Positions 43,578 through 52,525 of a DNA stretch of 64,000 nucleotides are shown here, piece after piece. Source of the stretch: Pseudodesulfovibrio senegalensis. Its GTDB lineage: Bacteria; Desulfobacterota; Desulfovibrionia; Desulfovibrionales; Desulfovibrionaceae. Below the pieces are notes generated by a model that saw only the letters and a list, made by a program, of their open reading frames with translations, was not told the DNA's origin and did no database searches. Positions within the stretch are counted from its first letter, which is position 1. Each line of letters begins with the position of its first letter. The stretch lies in NCBI RefSeq assembly GCF_008830225.1, contig NZ_WAIE01000001.1, positions 992,001-1,056,000 of the forward strand. The letters run 5' to 3'. A program made the position numbers and the translations under genes.

Positions 43578-45772
43578 AAAACCCCTACCCGTTGCCGGTT
43601 GACCCATCTCAGGGCTTCACCCTCCCAACCCTGGATCCAAACGATGTTTCCGGGCGGCTCCTTGATGCTGTTTTTGGCCCTGGTTGGCACTCCCTGCAGG
43701 CTGGCGGAGGTGCAAGTTCAGGCAGCAATGCAGCCGTTTCAATGATTCTGCCAATCTTTGAGCAACTGAATTGGTTGGGAACGAGCATGACCATTTTTTT
43801 GTTCGTTTGGATTTATACAAACGGAATGATTGGCACGGCGCACGAGGGTAAGCCGCTTGGACAACGTTACCACACACTTTGGGTCCCGGTGCGCGTTTCG
43901 TTTTCTCTCGGAATGGTTGCACCGGTAGCAAAGGGTTTTTGTCTTCTCCAAATTGCAATATTGTGGGCAGTCGCTTTTTCAATCCAATGTGCGAATTGGG
44001 CGTGGTTCGTCGCCCTGGACTACCAGGAAAAGCAAGTTGGGCAGATCGTGGCCACACTGCCGCCGAAAGTGGCAGAGCAGGCAAACAACCTGGCCAAGAC
44101 AATCTTTGTGACTCAAGTCCATCAAGAATATTGGTCGCAGAATTACAGCAACCCCGACAATCCACTGTATTTTCCATTCAAGGGCAACAAAATTTATGAG
44201 CGCCGTGAGGAAACGCGAGACGGGCGCAAATACGTTCTTTTCGTTTGGACTGCCCCGCAAAACACAAACATACGTGACACCGAAATGGGCTACATCAGAA
44301 TGCCGGTTGTGGCAGATTCGAATATTCAGGTCGCGCATGAACAGCTCATCGCAAATCTTGTTTCTCGATGCTATGACATTGCAAAAAATTATGTCGCAGA
44401 TGAGCCGTTTTCTGTTTCTCCTCAAAAAATGCTGTGGCTCGCAGCAGACTCTTATAAAAAAGAACTTCGACAATACATGGCCGACTATTACGCCGCCGAA
44501 GTACCGGAAAAAAGGAAGGAAGCCTTTGCTGACTTCAAGGAAGAGGCCTTGTGGCGTGGCTGGGTAAGCGCCGGCGCGTATGCTTGGACCATGTCAGGGT
44601 TCCTGGAGGGTCTGAACCAGGATCTGAAAATATTCCCCTCGGCATTCAAGCCTGGCTATCGGGGAATGGGCAGTGGGCCAGACAAAGGCTTGTCGGTCAT
44701 GCTGTCCAGGGCCGGGAAAACGGCTAATGAAGCCTTCGACATGAGCGTAGCCAGCGAAGCCGGCAAAGGCGGCAATGAAGAAGGTACTTTGTCAACGATG
44801 TTCAATGAGTTTTTCGGTGGCATGGTCAAGAAGGTGATCCGTGGCATGAATTCCGGAGATCCTGTTGTGTCGATGAGTGAAGTCGGCCACACCCTTATAT
44901 CAATTGTGCACGTCTACATTACCGGAGTCGTGGCCATCAAAGCGGGATCTTCAGCAGTTAAACAAGCATCAGACAATGGTTTGATTGGAAAGATCGGAAA
45001 TTTCCTTTCCGGAGGAATCTCCGGTTTTTTAATTGAGGCAGGAAACAAGGTCGTACAATTTCTTGGAGATTTCGCCATTGTTGGAGTAATTCCAATCTAC
45101 CTTGCAGGCCTGGCCATGGCCTTTCTTCTGCCGGCGCTGCCGTTCGTTATTTGGTGGGGGGCTGTTATTAGCTGGCTGATCCTGGTCATTGAAAGTTTGG
45201 TGGCCGCTCCTCTTTGGTGTGTCGCCCATGCAATGCCAGACGGCGAGGGATTCGCCGGTCAGCACGGAAGAACTGGATACATGCTTCTCCTGAGCGTCCT
45301 CCTGAAGCCAATCCTCATGCTGCTTGGCTTGCTCTTCGCCCTCATCATCATCGCAGTTATAGGGCCGATTATCGCTGAAAGCGCAGAGATCATCATTTCG
45401 AGCGCTCCTATGTTGCCGGGAGGCACTGAACGGCACATAGGGTTGCCTGGCACGATCTTCTATATCGTGTTCTTTTGTGGGTTCATTTTGTTCATTGTGA
45501 ACCGTCTCTACCAGCTCATCAATCACCTTCCGGATAACATCATGCGTTGGCTCGGCTCGATGGGAGCTGGAGCGCAGTTGATGAATGGGGCCGAGGATCA
45601 CATGCGAGGATCCACGAACCAGGTCTTTGGGGTCTTCTCAACGACCGCGCATGCCGTAGGAGGTGGTGGGTCACCATCGGAGTCTGAATCGAAGTCAGGG
45701 CAAGACGAGGATGCGTCTTTGAATGAGAAATCGGAACGGGACTTTAAAACAAATCCGCTGAAAGGGCGTTAA
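43574..45772 (+). CDS. DotA/TraY-family conjugal transfer membrane protein
   Basis: A 732-residue polytopic inner-membrane protein resembling DotA of Legionella and TraY of IncI plasmids, components of type IVB secretion systems. Hydrophobic segments cluster at about residues 65-145 and 420-680, separated by a large ~250-residue soluble loop, the DotA layout. Sequence such as HTLWVPVRVSFSLGMVAPVA and LPALPFVIWWGAVISWLILV is typical. The rest of a T4BSS (ATPases DotB/DotO, core DotC/D/G/H, coupling protein) is missing from the element, so it is a relic, an exclusion-related protein, or has been reused. Confidence 0.8.
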   Translation: MKNPYPLPVDPSQGFTLPTLDPNDVSGRLLDAVFGPGWHSLQAGGGASSGSNAAVSMILPIFEQLNWLGTSMTIFLFVWIYTNGMIGTAHEGKPLGQRYHTLWVPVRVSFSLGMVAPVAKGFCLLQIAILWAVAFSIQCANWAWFVALDYQEKQVGQIVATLPPKVAEQANNLAKTIFVTQVHQEYWSQNYSNPDNPLYFPFKGNKIYERREETRDGRKYVLFVWTAPQNTNIRDTEMGYIRMPVVADSNIQVAHEQLIANLVSRCYDIAKNYVADEPFSVSPQKMLWLAADSYKKELRQYMADYYAAEVPEKRKEAFADFKEEALWRGWVSAGAYAWTMSGFLEGLNQDLKIFPSAFKPGYRGMGSGPDKGLSVMLSRAGKTANEAFDMSVASEAGKGGNEEGTLSTMFNEFFGGMVKKVIRGMNSGDPVVSMSEVGHTLISIVHVYITGVVAIKAGSSAVKQASDNGLIGKIGNFLSGGISGFLIEAGNKVVQFLGDFAIVGVIPIYLAGLAMAFLLPALPFVIWWGAVISWLILVIESLVAAPLWCVAHAMPDGEGFAGQHGRTGYMLLLSVLLKPILMLLGLLFALIIIAVIGPIIAESAEIIISSAPMLPGGTERHIGLPGTIFYIVFFCGFILFIVNRLYQLINHLPDNIMRWLGSMGAGAQLMNGAEDHMRGSTNQVFGVFSTTAHAVGGGGSPSESESKSGQDEDASLNEKSERDFKTNPLKGR

Positions 45773-45807
45773 TAAAGAGGGGCGAGTTTATCTCGCCCCT
45801 CTTTATT
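45771..45807. terminator. Bidirectional terminator between convergent operons
   Basis: Two perfect 16-nt arms (45771-45786 and 45792-45807) with A/T-rich ends separate the DotA-like operon from the ParA operon. Confidence 0.92.
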
Positions 45808-46090
45808 TCATTTCCAACTTTGAGCGATGCCTATAAAAATCTTCATCAAGTTGTCTTTGAGAAACCTCTATTCCATGATTGTTCAGATATTCATGAAACA
45901 TGTTGGTCATAGCATCAATTGTTAAAGTCGCCTCATCTAGCTCTTCGTCCAGTTTACGGATTCGCTCTCGGTATGCTTCTTCGGTTTCACGATGCTTCTG
46001 GAGAATCTTATCAGTCGCCTTTTTGTTGTAGCCCTTCTTGATTACAGGCTGACAGCTCCCAAAACCGAAGAGGCCTGTGTTTCTGGTCAT
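45803..46090 (-). CDS. Coiled-coil protein in the ParA operon
   Basis: A 95-residue protein, mostly coiled coil (HRETEEAYRERIRKLDEELD near residue 32). It starts 10 nt after the preceding gene and is third in the partition operon. Role unknown; it might help segregation or be a DNA-bridging partner. Confidence 0.6.
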   Translation of the reverse strand: MTRNTGLFGFGSCQPVIKKGYNKKATDKILQKHRETEEAYRERIRKLDEELDEATLTIDAMTNMFHEYLNNHGIEVSQRQLDEDFYRHRSKLEMK

Positions 46091-46100
46091 ATCTGACTCC

Positions 46101-46481
46101 TTACTTCACCGATGTGGCTGAAATACACTGTTCATTTGACTCTAGGCTCTCAAGGGCGTGTGCAGCAAGTAAGGCGATAACTTGAGCCTTAGGGCCTATT
46201 GTGTATTTGTCGAGTTTTGCAGCAAGGTCGGCAGGGATTGGGACATTCACGTTCTTCACGTTCTTTCGGGGCCCCTGGCCATAAACCATCACCAAAGGTG
46301 CTCGCTTCCCCATGCGGTTCTGCAGTTCGATTTGGAGACTTTTAACCGGAGGCTTCCCTTTTGCTCCGGGACGTCCCTTCTTAATGGCTTTCTTCTTATC
46401 CGTTTCTGCTGCGGCTAGGTCGTCGATCTTGGTGTCGCGACCGCTTTGTTCTTTTTCTAACCAATCGAATTCGTCAGACAT
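46101..46481 (-). CDS. Probable ParB-like centromere-binding protein
   Basis: A 126-residue protein: a disordered, Lys-rich N-terminal half (KKKAIKKGRPGAKGKPPVKS) and a compact C-terminal module VNVPIPADLAAKLDKYTIGP that resembles a ribbon-helix-helix DNA-binding fold. The gene follows parA after 24 nt, the usual place of the small centromere-binding partner. The role is inferred from position and fold. Confidence 0.6.
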   Translation of the reverse strand: MSDEFDWLEKEQSGRDTKIDDLAAAETDKKKAIKKGRPGAKGKPPVKSLQIELQNRMGKRAPLVMVYGQGPRKNVKNVNVPIPADLAAKLDKYTIGPKAQVIALLAAHALESLESNEQCISATSVK

Positions 46482-46502
46482 TTAGATAAACTCCAATCAA
46501 AA

Positions 46503-47182
46503 ATATTAATTGGTATTTTTAATCTTTTTTTTGGGCTTTGCTAGGATTCTTTTGATTTCCATTCTGGCGTCTTTAATAGCGTGGGCGGAGTTCAATGCTT
46601 CGTCAAAGATCGTGCGTCCTTTGTTCATGGCCACCCTGTAAACAGCACGATTTCTAACGACGCGTATATCTTCGATACCTAGCGTCTTTCTTGCTTGATT
46701 GTAGGTTGCCCTATCAACAGCGCGCCTGAAGTCGCAGTCATTAAACACTGTGATGACTTGTGCTGAGTTCTGCAAAGCCCTCATCGCTTTCAGCCCAGCC
46801 TGCATGTCAGGCCGACTTGGCCGCATTGGAAATACGACAAGAGGTGAATCTGGGAGTTCTCCGTACCCAGGAGGATGATCCAAGATGAGGAAGCTAGCCC
46901 CAGTTTTCGGGATCTCGGCACGAACTTCGTAAGGGAGATGGTTGTCTTCTGCTAGCATGGATGCTGTCCCTTGAGGATCTAAGTCTGCATAGATCACTGA
47001 CTTTCCGCTGCAGGTAAGAGCAGCAGCTATATTGAGCGCAATTGTCGTTTTACCGACTCCACCTTTTGGATTCCAGATTGAAATATTAATCATATAACAC
47101 TCTGATAAAATATAGTTTTAGTTAATTTTTATATAAATTATATTAATTAGTATTTTTTGTCAATATGGTGCAGTGTCAATAT
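46503..47182. repeat. Repeats flanking parA: candidate partition sites
   Basis: ATATTAATTGGTATTTTT at 46503-46520, just before the ParB-like gene, recurs with one change at 47140-47157 upstream of parA. GTCAATATG occurs twice at about 47159 and 47174. The whole 47100-47160 stretch is strongly AT-rich. These may be centromere/operator sites. Confidence 0.5.
46506..47093 (-). CDS. parA: ParA-type partition ATPase
   Basis: A 195-residue small ParA (type Ib size). The deviant Walker A KGGVGKTT is at residues 9-16, switch I/Walker A' region [11 protein letters not shown] near 35, and Walker [13 protein letters not shown] near 68. There is no N-terminal HTH, as usual for plasmid type Ib proteins. 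It should segregate the element when it replicates outside the chromosome. Confidence 0.88.
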   Translation of the reverse strand: MINISIWNPKGGVGKTTIALNIAAALTCSGKSVIYADLDPQGTASMLAEDNHLPYEVRAEIPKTGASFLILDHPPGYGELPDSPLVVFPMRPSRPDMQAGLKAMRALQNSAQVITVFNDCDFRRAVDRATYNQARKTLGIEDIRVVRNRAVYRVAMNKGRTIFDEALNSAHAIKDARMEIKRILAKPKKKIKNTN

Positions 47183-47267
47183 GTCACAGGGTGCCAACTA
47201 AGCACTTTCTTTTTTGCAAAGGGTTAGTGGACTTGACCTGGGTTATATGGTTCCATGTTTGGAAGTA

Positions 47268-47699
47268 ATGTATAGCTCACATAATTATATCGATTGTCGG
47301 CAGAGTCAGGTCAAATCAACCTTTTTCTGTATCGTGGCATTGATTGCTGTAGCCATAGCCATTGATACCATTCCAATTTTTGCTTTGCTGTTTTCAGTAG
47401 TCTGGGCTGTTATCGCCCCATTCGTAATATGCAGGCTTGGACGGATGTTCTTGCCGACCTCATTGTTTTATTCAGCGTTTTTCTTGTGGTTTGGTATCTG
47501 TGATTATTTTGATTCTGTGCGAAATAGTGAGATCGAAACCGCAAGTAGAACAAATGACATCTTTGCCCAGATTGACTTCGCAACGAGTTCTCCATTTTAC
47601 AGCAATGATTGGATTGTCGGCTCTGTTGCTGGGGTGTTGTTCATAGGAATGCTTGTGGCATTTATGTGGCCAACAAGGCTATATCGGCGGTGGGTATAA
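47268..47699 (+). CDS. Small membrane protein
   Basis: A 143-residue protein from the ATG at 47268 (GGAAG upstream). Hydrophobic helices lie at about residues 18-38, 40-60, 66-80 and 118-136. No family recognised. It precedes a gene truncated by IS66. Confidence 0.55.
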   Translation: MYSSHNYIDCRQSQVKSTFFCIVALIAVAIAIDTIPIFALLFSVVWAVIAPFVICRLGRMFLPTSLFYSAFFLWFGICDYFDSVRNSEIETASRTNDIFAQIDFATSSPFYSNDWIVGSVAGVLFIGMLVAFMWPTRLYRRWV

Positions 47700-47711
47700 T
47701 CTGGAGGGGCT

Positions 47712-47906
47712 GTGTTAGAGGTACGAAATGTTCTGGAACGGGCTGAGGATGCCGTCAACGCCTTGAAGGCTGGTGATGCTTTGAACTGGGAGTCTCTTTG
47801 GGTGAATGCTGTGGTCTGTTTGAGGTCCGTCGGTCATGTATTGGATAAAACAGACAGTAAGGCCAGCAAAGCTACCGGAAGAATTATTGCTGTAAGCGCT
47901 CAATGA
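47712..47906 (+). pseudogene. Gene truncated by the IS66 insertion
   Basis: A 64-codon frame (GTG start, GGAGGGG site) whose last codons and stop come from the left end of the IS66 element. It reads VRNVLERAEDAVNALKAGDA then LWVNAVVCLRSVGHVLDKTD, a helical protein cut off in mid-domain. No matching sequence is visible right of the element. Confidence 0.6.
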
Positions 47907-47968
47907 ACCCCTTATTACAGCAATACCCCATCAATGCCATGATGCCCTTCAGATCAAGGAGGAGCATC

Positions 47969-48317
47969 CATGGCCAAGACATCCCGAAAACAGAGAAAGC
48001 CCCATTAATCCGACTTTTGGCGTAAGTATGTCGATGGTTGGCGGGCAAGCAAGCTGACGCAGGCCGAATACTGTCGCAGGCACAAGCTCTCGGCAGGCGC
48101 GTTCTGGTACTGGAAGCGGCGTTTCCTTGATCAAAGCGAAGAATCCTCTCCCATCAACAAGCCGGACATCGTGCCCATCCCGGTGCAGCAGTTCACCATC
48201 AAGGAAGTCTGGCAGCCTATCATTTTGTATGCCTCAGGCTACCAGGTAGAGCTGGCAGGCGATTTTTGCCAGGCCACACTCGTTAAGCTCCTTGAAACAC
48301 TTGGCCGGTTCGCATGA
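47969..48317 (+). pseudogene. tnpA: IS66 TnpA, frameshifted
   Basis: ATG 47969 has a strong GGAGG site. After ten codons, at a C5 run (47999-48003), the reading leaves frame. The body is in another frame (SDFWRKYVDGWRASKLTQAE, then YCRRHKLSAGAFWYWKRRF) and stops at 48317, with a TAA in that frame just before it. The HTH domain is otherwise intact. Either true decay or a homopolymer error. Confidence 0.8.
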
Positions 48318-48712
48318 TCTTGCCTTCAAGTACACGGGTCTACCTCGTGCTGGGTTCGACGGATTTACGCAAAGCCATCATCGGCTTGTCTCTCCTTGTC
48401 TCCGACATTCCAGAGATAGATGTTTTCAGCGGACAACTGTTCGTCTTTTGCAACAAAAGCCGGACGCTCATCAAAATCCTCTGCTGGGATCGCAACGGAT
48501 TTTGTCTGTGGCAGAAGCGGCTGGAGAAGTATCGCTTCTTTTGGCCCGAGTGCAGGGAGCATACTCTGGAACTTGGGACACGTGAGCTTTCGTGGCTCCT
48601 TGAAGGACTCGACCCCATGCAGATGCAGGGCCATCCGAGTCTGAAATATTCGACAATTTTTTTGACTATTGCATCTATATTTCAATATATTATGTATACA
48701 TATTTCCCATGA
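48314..48712 (+). CDS. tnpB: IS66 accessory protein TnpB
   Basis: A 132-residue IS66 Orf2/TnpB protein, overlapping tnpA by 4 nt. The family pattern is clear: RVYLVLGSTDLRKAIIGLSL, then FCNKSRTLIKILCWDRNGFC and WQKRLEKYRF. Needed for transposition of IS66 but of unknown mechanism. It overlaps the tnpC start by 4 nt. Confidence 0.92.
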   Translation: MILPSSTRVYLVLGSTDLRKAIIGLSLLVSDIPEIDVFSGQLFVFCNKSRTLIKILCWDRNGFCLWQKRLEKYRFFWPECREHTLELGTRELSWLLEGLDPMQMQGHPSLKYSTIFLTIASIFQYIMYTYFP

Positions 48713-50237
48713 GCAACGCAGTCCTACCAAGTGACCCTAAGGCATTGAAAGCCATCCTTGCCGACCGGGACGAATACATTTCGGAGTTGCAGGAGCAGGT
48801 CCGGTGGTTCAAGGCCGTCACTCATGCGGCATCTTCCGAGCGCCGGATCAAACCCACCGCCAATGATCGGCAGTATTCGCTGTTCGACGAGGCGGAGGCT
48901 GTTGCTGCGGAGTTCTTGAAAGCCGACGACAGCAGCGTCTCCGCACCCAGTCATACCCGCAGGAAGCAAGGTCGGCGTCCCATCCCGCCAACTTTTCCCC
49001 GTGTGGAAGTTGTTCACGACCTGCCCGAAAAGGACAAGACATGCCCTTGCGGCTCTCCTTTGACCCTCATCGGTGAAGAAGTCAGCGAAAAGGTGGGCTT
49101 CATTCCGGCCAAAATTCGGGTAGTGCGCCACGTCCGGCCCAAGTACGCCTGTCGCGAGTGCGAGGGAGTGGAGGACGACGATCCCACCGTGAAGATTGCC
49201 CCCATGCCACCTAAGGGCATCGCTAAATCTGGTCTCCTGGCCTATGTCCTGGCATCTAAGTTTGTGGACGGGGTGCCGTTCTATCGCCAGGAGCGCATGT
49301 TCGCCAGATTGGGACTGGATGTCTCTCGGAGCACCATGTGCGGCTGGGCTTTGCGGGCTGCCGAAGCTTGCGAGCCGATCATGGATATTCTACACGAAGA
49401 GATTATGTCTGGGTCGGTCCTGAATTTGGATGAGACCACGGTGCAGGTGTTGAAAGAACCTGGCCGGAAGAACACGAGCAAATCGTATATGTGGCTCGCC
49501 CGAGGCGGACCTCCTGGAAAACCCGGCGTACTCTTTCATTACTCGCCCTCGCGTTCCGGCAAGATTGCCGAAGAGCTGGTGCGCGATTTTTCCGGCTACC
49601 TGCAAATCGACGGGTATGCGGGCTATAACGCCCTTGGTGAGCGTGAGGGCATCATCCATGTGGGCTGTATGGGGCGCACGTGCGGCGCAAATTCATGGAC
49701 GTGCTCAAGGCCGGGACGAAGAAACGCGGCACGACTCAGGAGGTGGTCGATCTCATTGTTCAACTTTACGGACTGGAAAAACAGACCCGGCAAGCGGGTT
49801 TTGATGCGGATCGTATCCTGGCCATGCGTCAGAACCAGTCCCGTCAGATCATGGACACCATCAAGGCCTTGCTTCTGGAACGGGGACAGACCACGCCGCC
49901 GAAAAGTCTCCTCGGCCGCGCCATCTCTTATGCCTTGGGGCAGTGGGAACGGGTTGAAACGTATCTTGAAGACGGCATCTTGCTACCTGATAACAATCTG
50001 GCCGAGAACGCCATCCGCCCCTTTGCGGTTGTTCGAAAGAATTGGCTTTTCTCCGTTTCGCCCAGAGGCGCAGCGGCAAGCGCAGCGTTGTTTAGCCTGG
50101 GCGAGACTGCGAAGGCCAATGGGCTGGAATCGCTGCGATATCTGCACTTTTTCTTTGAAAGACTGCCGGGCATGAAGTCCGATGACGAGAGAAGAAGCTT
50201 GTTGCCGCAGTATCTTGCCGCTGAAGAGTTGGCGTGA
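48709..50237 (+). pseudogene. tnpC: IS66 transposase TnpC, frameshifted
   Basis: Residues 1-320 are normal IS66 transposase: an N-terminal leucine-zipper/HTH region, the zinc-finger TCPCGSPLTLIGEEVSEKVG, and LNLDETTVQVLKE with the first DDE Asp. At a G4 run (49671-49674) the frame shifts; the rest (RRKFMDVLKAGTKKRG to the end, with NNLAENAIRPFAVVRKNW carrying the catalytic Glu) is in the +2 frame to 50237. The protein cannot be made whole without frameshifting. Confidence 0.9.
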
Positions 50238-50588
50238 TAACAGGATGTGGAGGCTTGGAAGAGGTCAAAAAGTTTACGCTTACTCAGAAAAACTAAAAAC
50301 AGTTCGCGGTCGGGTTTGATTGGGATATTCCTGCCAACACATCCTGATTACGGAAATATGCGGTTCAAACAAAAGACAATTCCAAAACGATTGTACCTAA
50401 ACTACGAATGTGATTACGCAAACCTTTACGTTATTTCGCTCAGAGTTATTGACACTTCAGGCCAAGCTAAAGACATACACAAAGATGCTAGCTGATATGG
50501 CTGGTGTTGAGGATTTGACAGAGATGTCTTGAGTAATGAGTTAAATATAAACCATTCCCATTATTGTGCAGACAAAAAAAATGGACAA

Positions 50589-50946
50589 ATGAACCGCATC
50601 CTGATCTTTGTCGTAGCCACCATCCTGCTCCTCCTACCCATCACAACCCTCGCAGGACACCTCCACCCCGAAGCGTACTACCAGGCCCAGTGGTGCGGAG
50701 ATCACAACGGCACTATGGAGGTTGTTGTCGAGAGCGGGGCACGGTGTGACTGCCTGACAGCTACACATGCTGTCGAAGTGGGCTGAGGCAATCGGTCAGA
50801 GCCTTCATTACTCTGCCGAGACAGGTAAACGTGCTGGGATTGTGTTGATCATTGAGGACGAGGATAAGGACGCCTTGGAATATGGGCGTCTGGTTGATAC
50901 GATTGTATATTGGAAACTGCCGGTGACGGTGTGGGGGATTAAATGA
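50589..50946 (+). pseudogene. Small exported protein, frameshifted
   Basis: From ATG 50589 a signal peptide (NRILIFVVATILLLLPITTL) leads into AQWCGDHNGTMEVVVESGAR then CDCLTATHAVEV, after which the frame stops at 50784. In another frame the homologous continuation KWAEAIGQSLHYSAETGKRA runs to a TGA at 50944. About ten bases seem lost between the two. The family is known to me only as small conserved exported proteins of accessory regions. Confidence 0.7.
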
Positions 50947-51299
50947 AAAATCTAGTCCTATGTTTTGTATTAGTCTTTGCGATTTTTGGTATAGCAAATT
51001 CAGGCAGCGACTTAGGTGTTGGCGATTCAAATGGGTATATTAAAATTACAGATATTACTATTGATCGTGTTGATTACGGTGCAACTATCAATATAACATG
51101 TCAGCTATTAAAAAAAATTCATTGGCTTTCAGACGAAGACGACTACACCATTCGTATTGATGAATACAACGAAAAGAATAGAGTTATTGAGACTTCACAC
51201 CTAAGTTATTTCCGTAAAAATTTAAAAGAGGGTGAATACTATCAGTCTGCAATTTTTATCAAAAATAAAGTTAAAGATTTTAAATTATTTTTCAGATAA
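50943..51299 (+). CDS. Exported protein of unknown function
   Basis: A 118-residue protein with signal peptide (KNLVLCFVLVFAIFGIANSG) and a beta-rich body. Its ATG overlaps the stop of the broken gene before it (ATGA). Low GC. No family recognised. Confidence 0.6.
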   Translation: MKNLVLCFVLVFAIFGIANSGSDLGVGDSNGYIKITDITIDRVDYGATINITCQLLKKIHWLSDEDDYTIRIDEYNEKNRVIETSHLSYFRKNLKEGEYYQSAIFIKNKVKDFKLFFR

Positions 51300-51420
51300 T
51301 AAACCAAAGTATATAGCGATCATGACTGTCTGTTGTCTGGTATAGGTGTATGCGTTTGTTCGATGGCTGCATTTCGCCATCGCTGTATATCTATTTTTTT
51401 ATTTATAAAATTGAAGCAAC

Positions 51421-52404
51421 ATGAATCAGCTCAACGACCTCATCGACTACCTCACCAACCGGATGAGGATGTCCCACATCTACCAGCCGTTGATGATCCG
51501 CAGCTTGGTTGAGGCGGACGGCACAGCCACGATCCGGCAACTCGCCCACGCCTTCATCATCCAGGACGAAAGCCAGCTCAAATACTACGAGGACCGCATC
51601 AAGAAAATGCCCCTGCGGATTCTCAAAAAGAACGGTGTCATCGACCGCCAAGGCGATTTGGTGGCCCTAAAAACCGGCAAGCTGACATTCGAACAAAGGG
51701 CCCAGATCAAGATGCTCTGTGACCAAAAGATGCAGGAATTTATCGTCAAGCGTGGCCTAAGCATCTGGGACTACCGACTCTTGGACACGCCTGTGAGCGG
51801 CAGTGTCTACTACGAGGCGATGAAAGAATCTGGCGGCCGATGTGCTCTGTGTGGGGCGACCAAGGACGAAAGACCTTTGGACTTGGACCATATCATCCCC
51901 AGATCCAAGGGTGGAAAATCCACCAAGGACAATTTGCAGGTACTCTGCTCCCGTTGCAACCGCACCAAAGGCAATAAGGACGACACCGACTTCCGCAAGC
52001 TCAAGCAGATCGATAGCTTGCCTGGGTGCAAGTTCTGCTTCACCGAGATCAACCCCGCTATAGTAGTCGAAGAGCACAACTCAGTGTTCGCTATCCTTGA
52101 CAAGTATCCAGTATCTGAGGGGCATCACCTCATAATTCCCAAACGGCATGTGGCTGACTGGTTCACCATGACTACTCAGGAACGCCGGGAAGGCGAAGAG
52201 TTAATCCGGGTGCTCAAAAAACGTATCGAAATCGCTGACAAAACGATTACCGGTTTTAACGTGGGTATGAATACTGGCGAATCTGCCGGGCAGACGATAT
52301 TCCATGCGCACATCCACCTTATTCCTAGACGAGATGGGGATACACCGCATCCTCGTGGCGGGGTGCGTGGGGCTATCCCCGAAAAAATGGACTATGGAGA
52401 TTAG
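51421..52404 (+). CDS. HNH endonuclease-HIT hydrolase fusion
   Basis: A 327-residue three-part protein. Residues 1-115 are a winged-helix-like region (IYQPLMIRSLVEADGTATIR). Residues 139-187 are an HNH domain: Cys141-x2-Cys144, LDLDHIIPRSKGGKS with His157, Asn171, and CSRC (176-179) as second zinc pair. Residues 203-327 are a HIT domain with another Cys pair (CKFC) and the triad FHAHIHLIP (His295, 297, 299). It should nick DNA and hydrolyse or transfer a nucleotidyl group. All key residues are present. It stands alone in a defence-rich island; a defence role is inferred. Confidence 0.85.
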   Translation: MNQLNDLIDYLTNRMRMSHIYQPLMIRSLVEADGTATIRQLAHAFIIQDESQLKYYEDRIKKMPLRILKKNGVIDRQGDLVALKTGKLTFEQRAQIKMLCDQKMQEFIVKRGLSIWDYRLLDTPVSGSVYYEAMKESGGRCALCGATKDERPLDLDHIIPRSKGGKSTKDNLQVLCSRCNRTKGNKDDTDFRKLKQIDSLPGCKFCFTEINPAIVVEEHNSVFAILDKYPVSEGHHLIIPKRHVADWFTMTTQERREGEELIRVLKKRIEIADKTITGFNVGMNTGESAGQTIFHAHIHLIPRRDGDTPHPRGGVRGAIPEKMDYGD

Positions 52405-52420
52405 CCGGAGTTGATCCTGG

Positions 52421-52485
52421 CTAGTCGGTCTGAAATAAGTCTTTCAAAGGCACTTTCAACACGTGAGCTATTTTCTCAAGCGTCT
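52421..52485 (-). pseudogene. C-terminal remnant of an HTH-XRE regulator
   Basis: About 21 codons on the minus strand read TLEKIAHVLKVPLKDLFQTD before a stop, the end of an XRE-type HTH domain. The rest is missing where the IS3 element begins. It is too short to function. Confidence 0.6.
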
Positions 52486-52525
52486 CGGTAATCCTCCCAT
52501 TTCTAGTAGTCTTGAAAAGTAGAGG

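Larger units (their letters stand above)
47892..50283 (+). mobile_element. IS66-family insertion sequence, decayed
   Basis: The element holds the usual tnpA-tnpB-tnpC order. The ends GTAAGCG (47892-47898) and CGCTTAC (50277-50283) are inverted, beyond which the terminal repeats match poorly. No 8-bp target duplication is seen (flanks TTATTGCT and TCAGAAAA). Both tnpA and tnpC are frameshifted, so it should not move by itself. Confidence 0.85.

Noticed and set aside
42857-45772. Complete conjugation system
   Set aside because: Only a DotA/TraY-like protein and two small membrane proteins are present; no relaxase, coupling protein or secretion ATPase.
50247-50495. Frame spanning the right end of IS66
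   Set aside because: It begins inside the IS terminal region and has no recognisable sequence.
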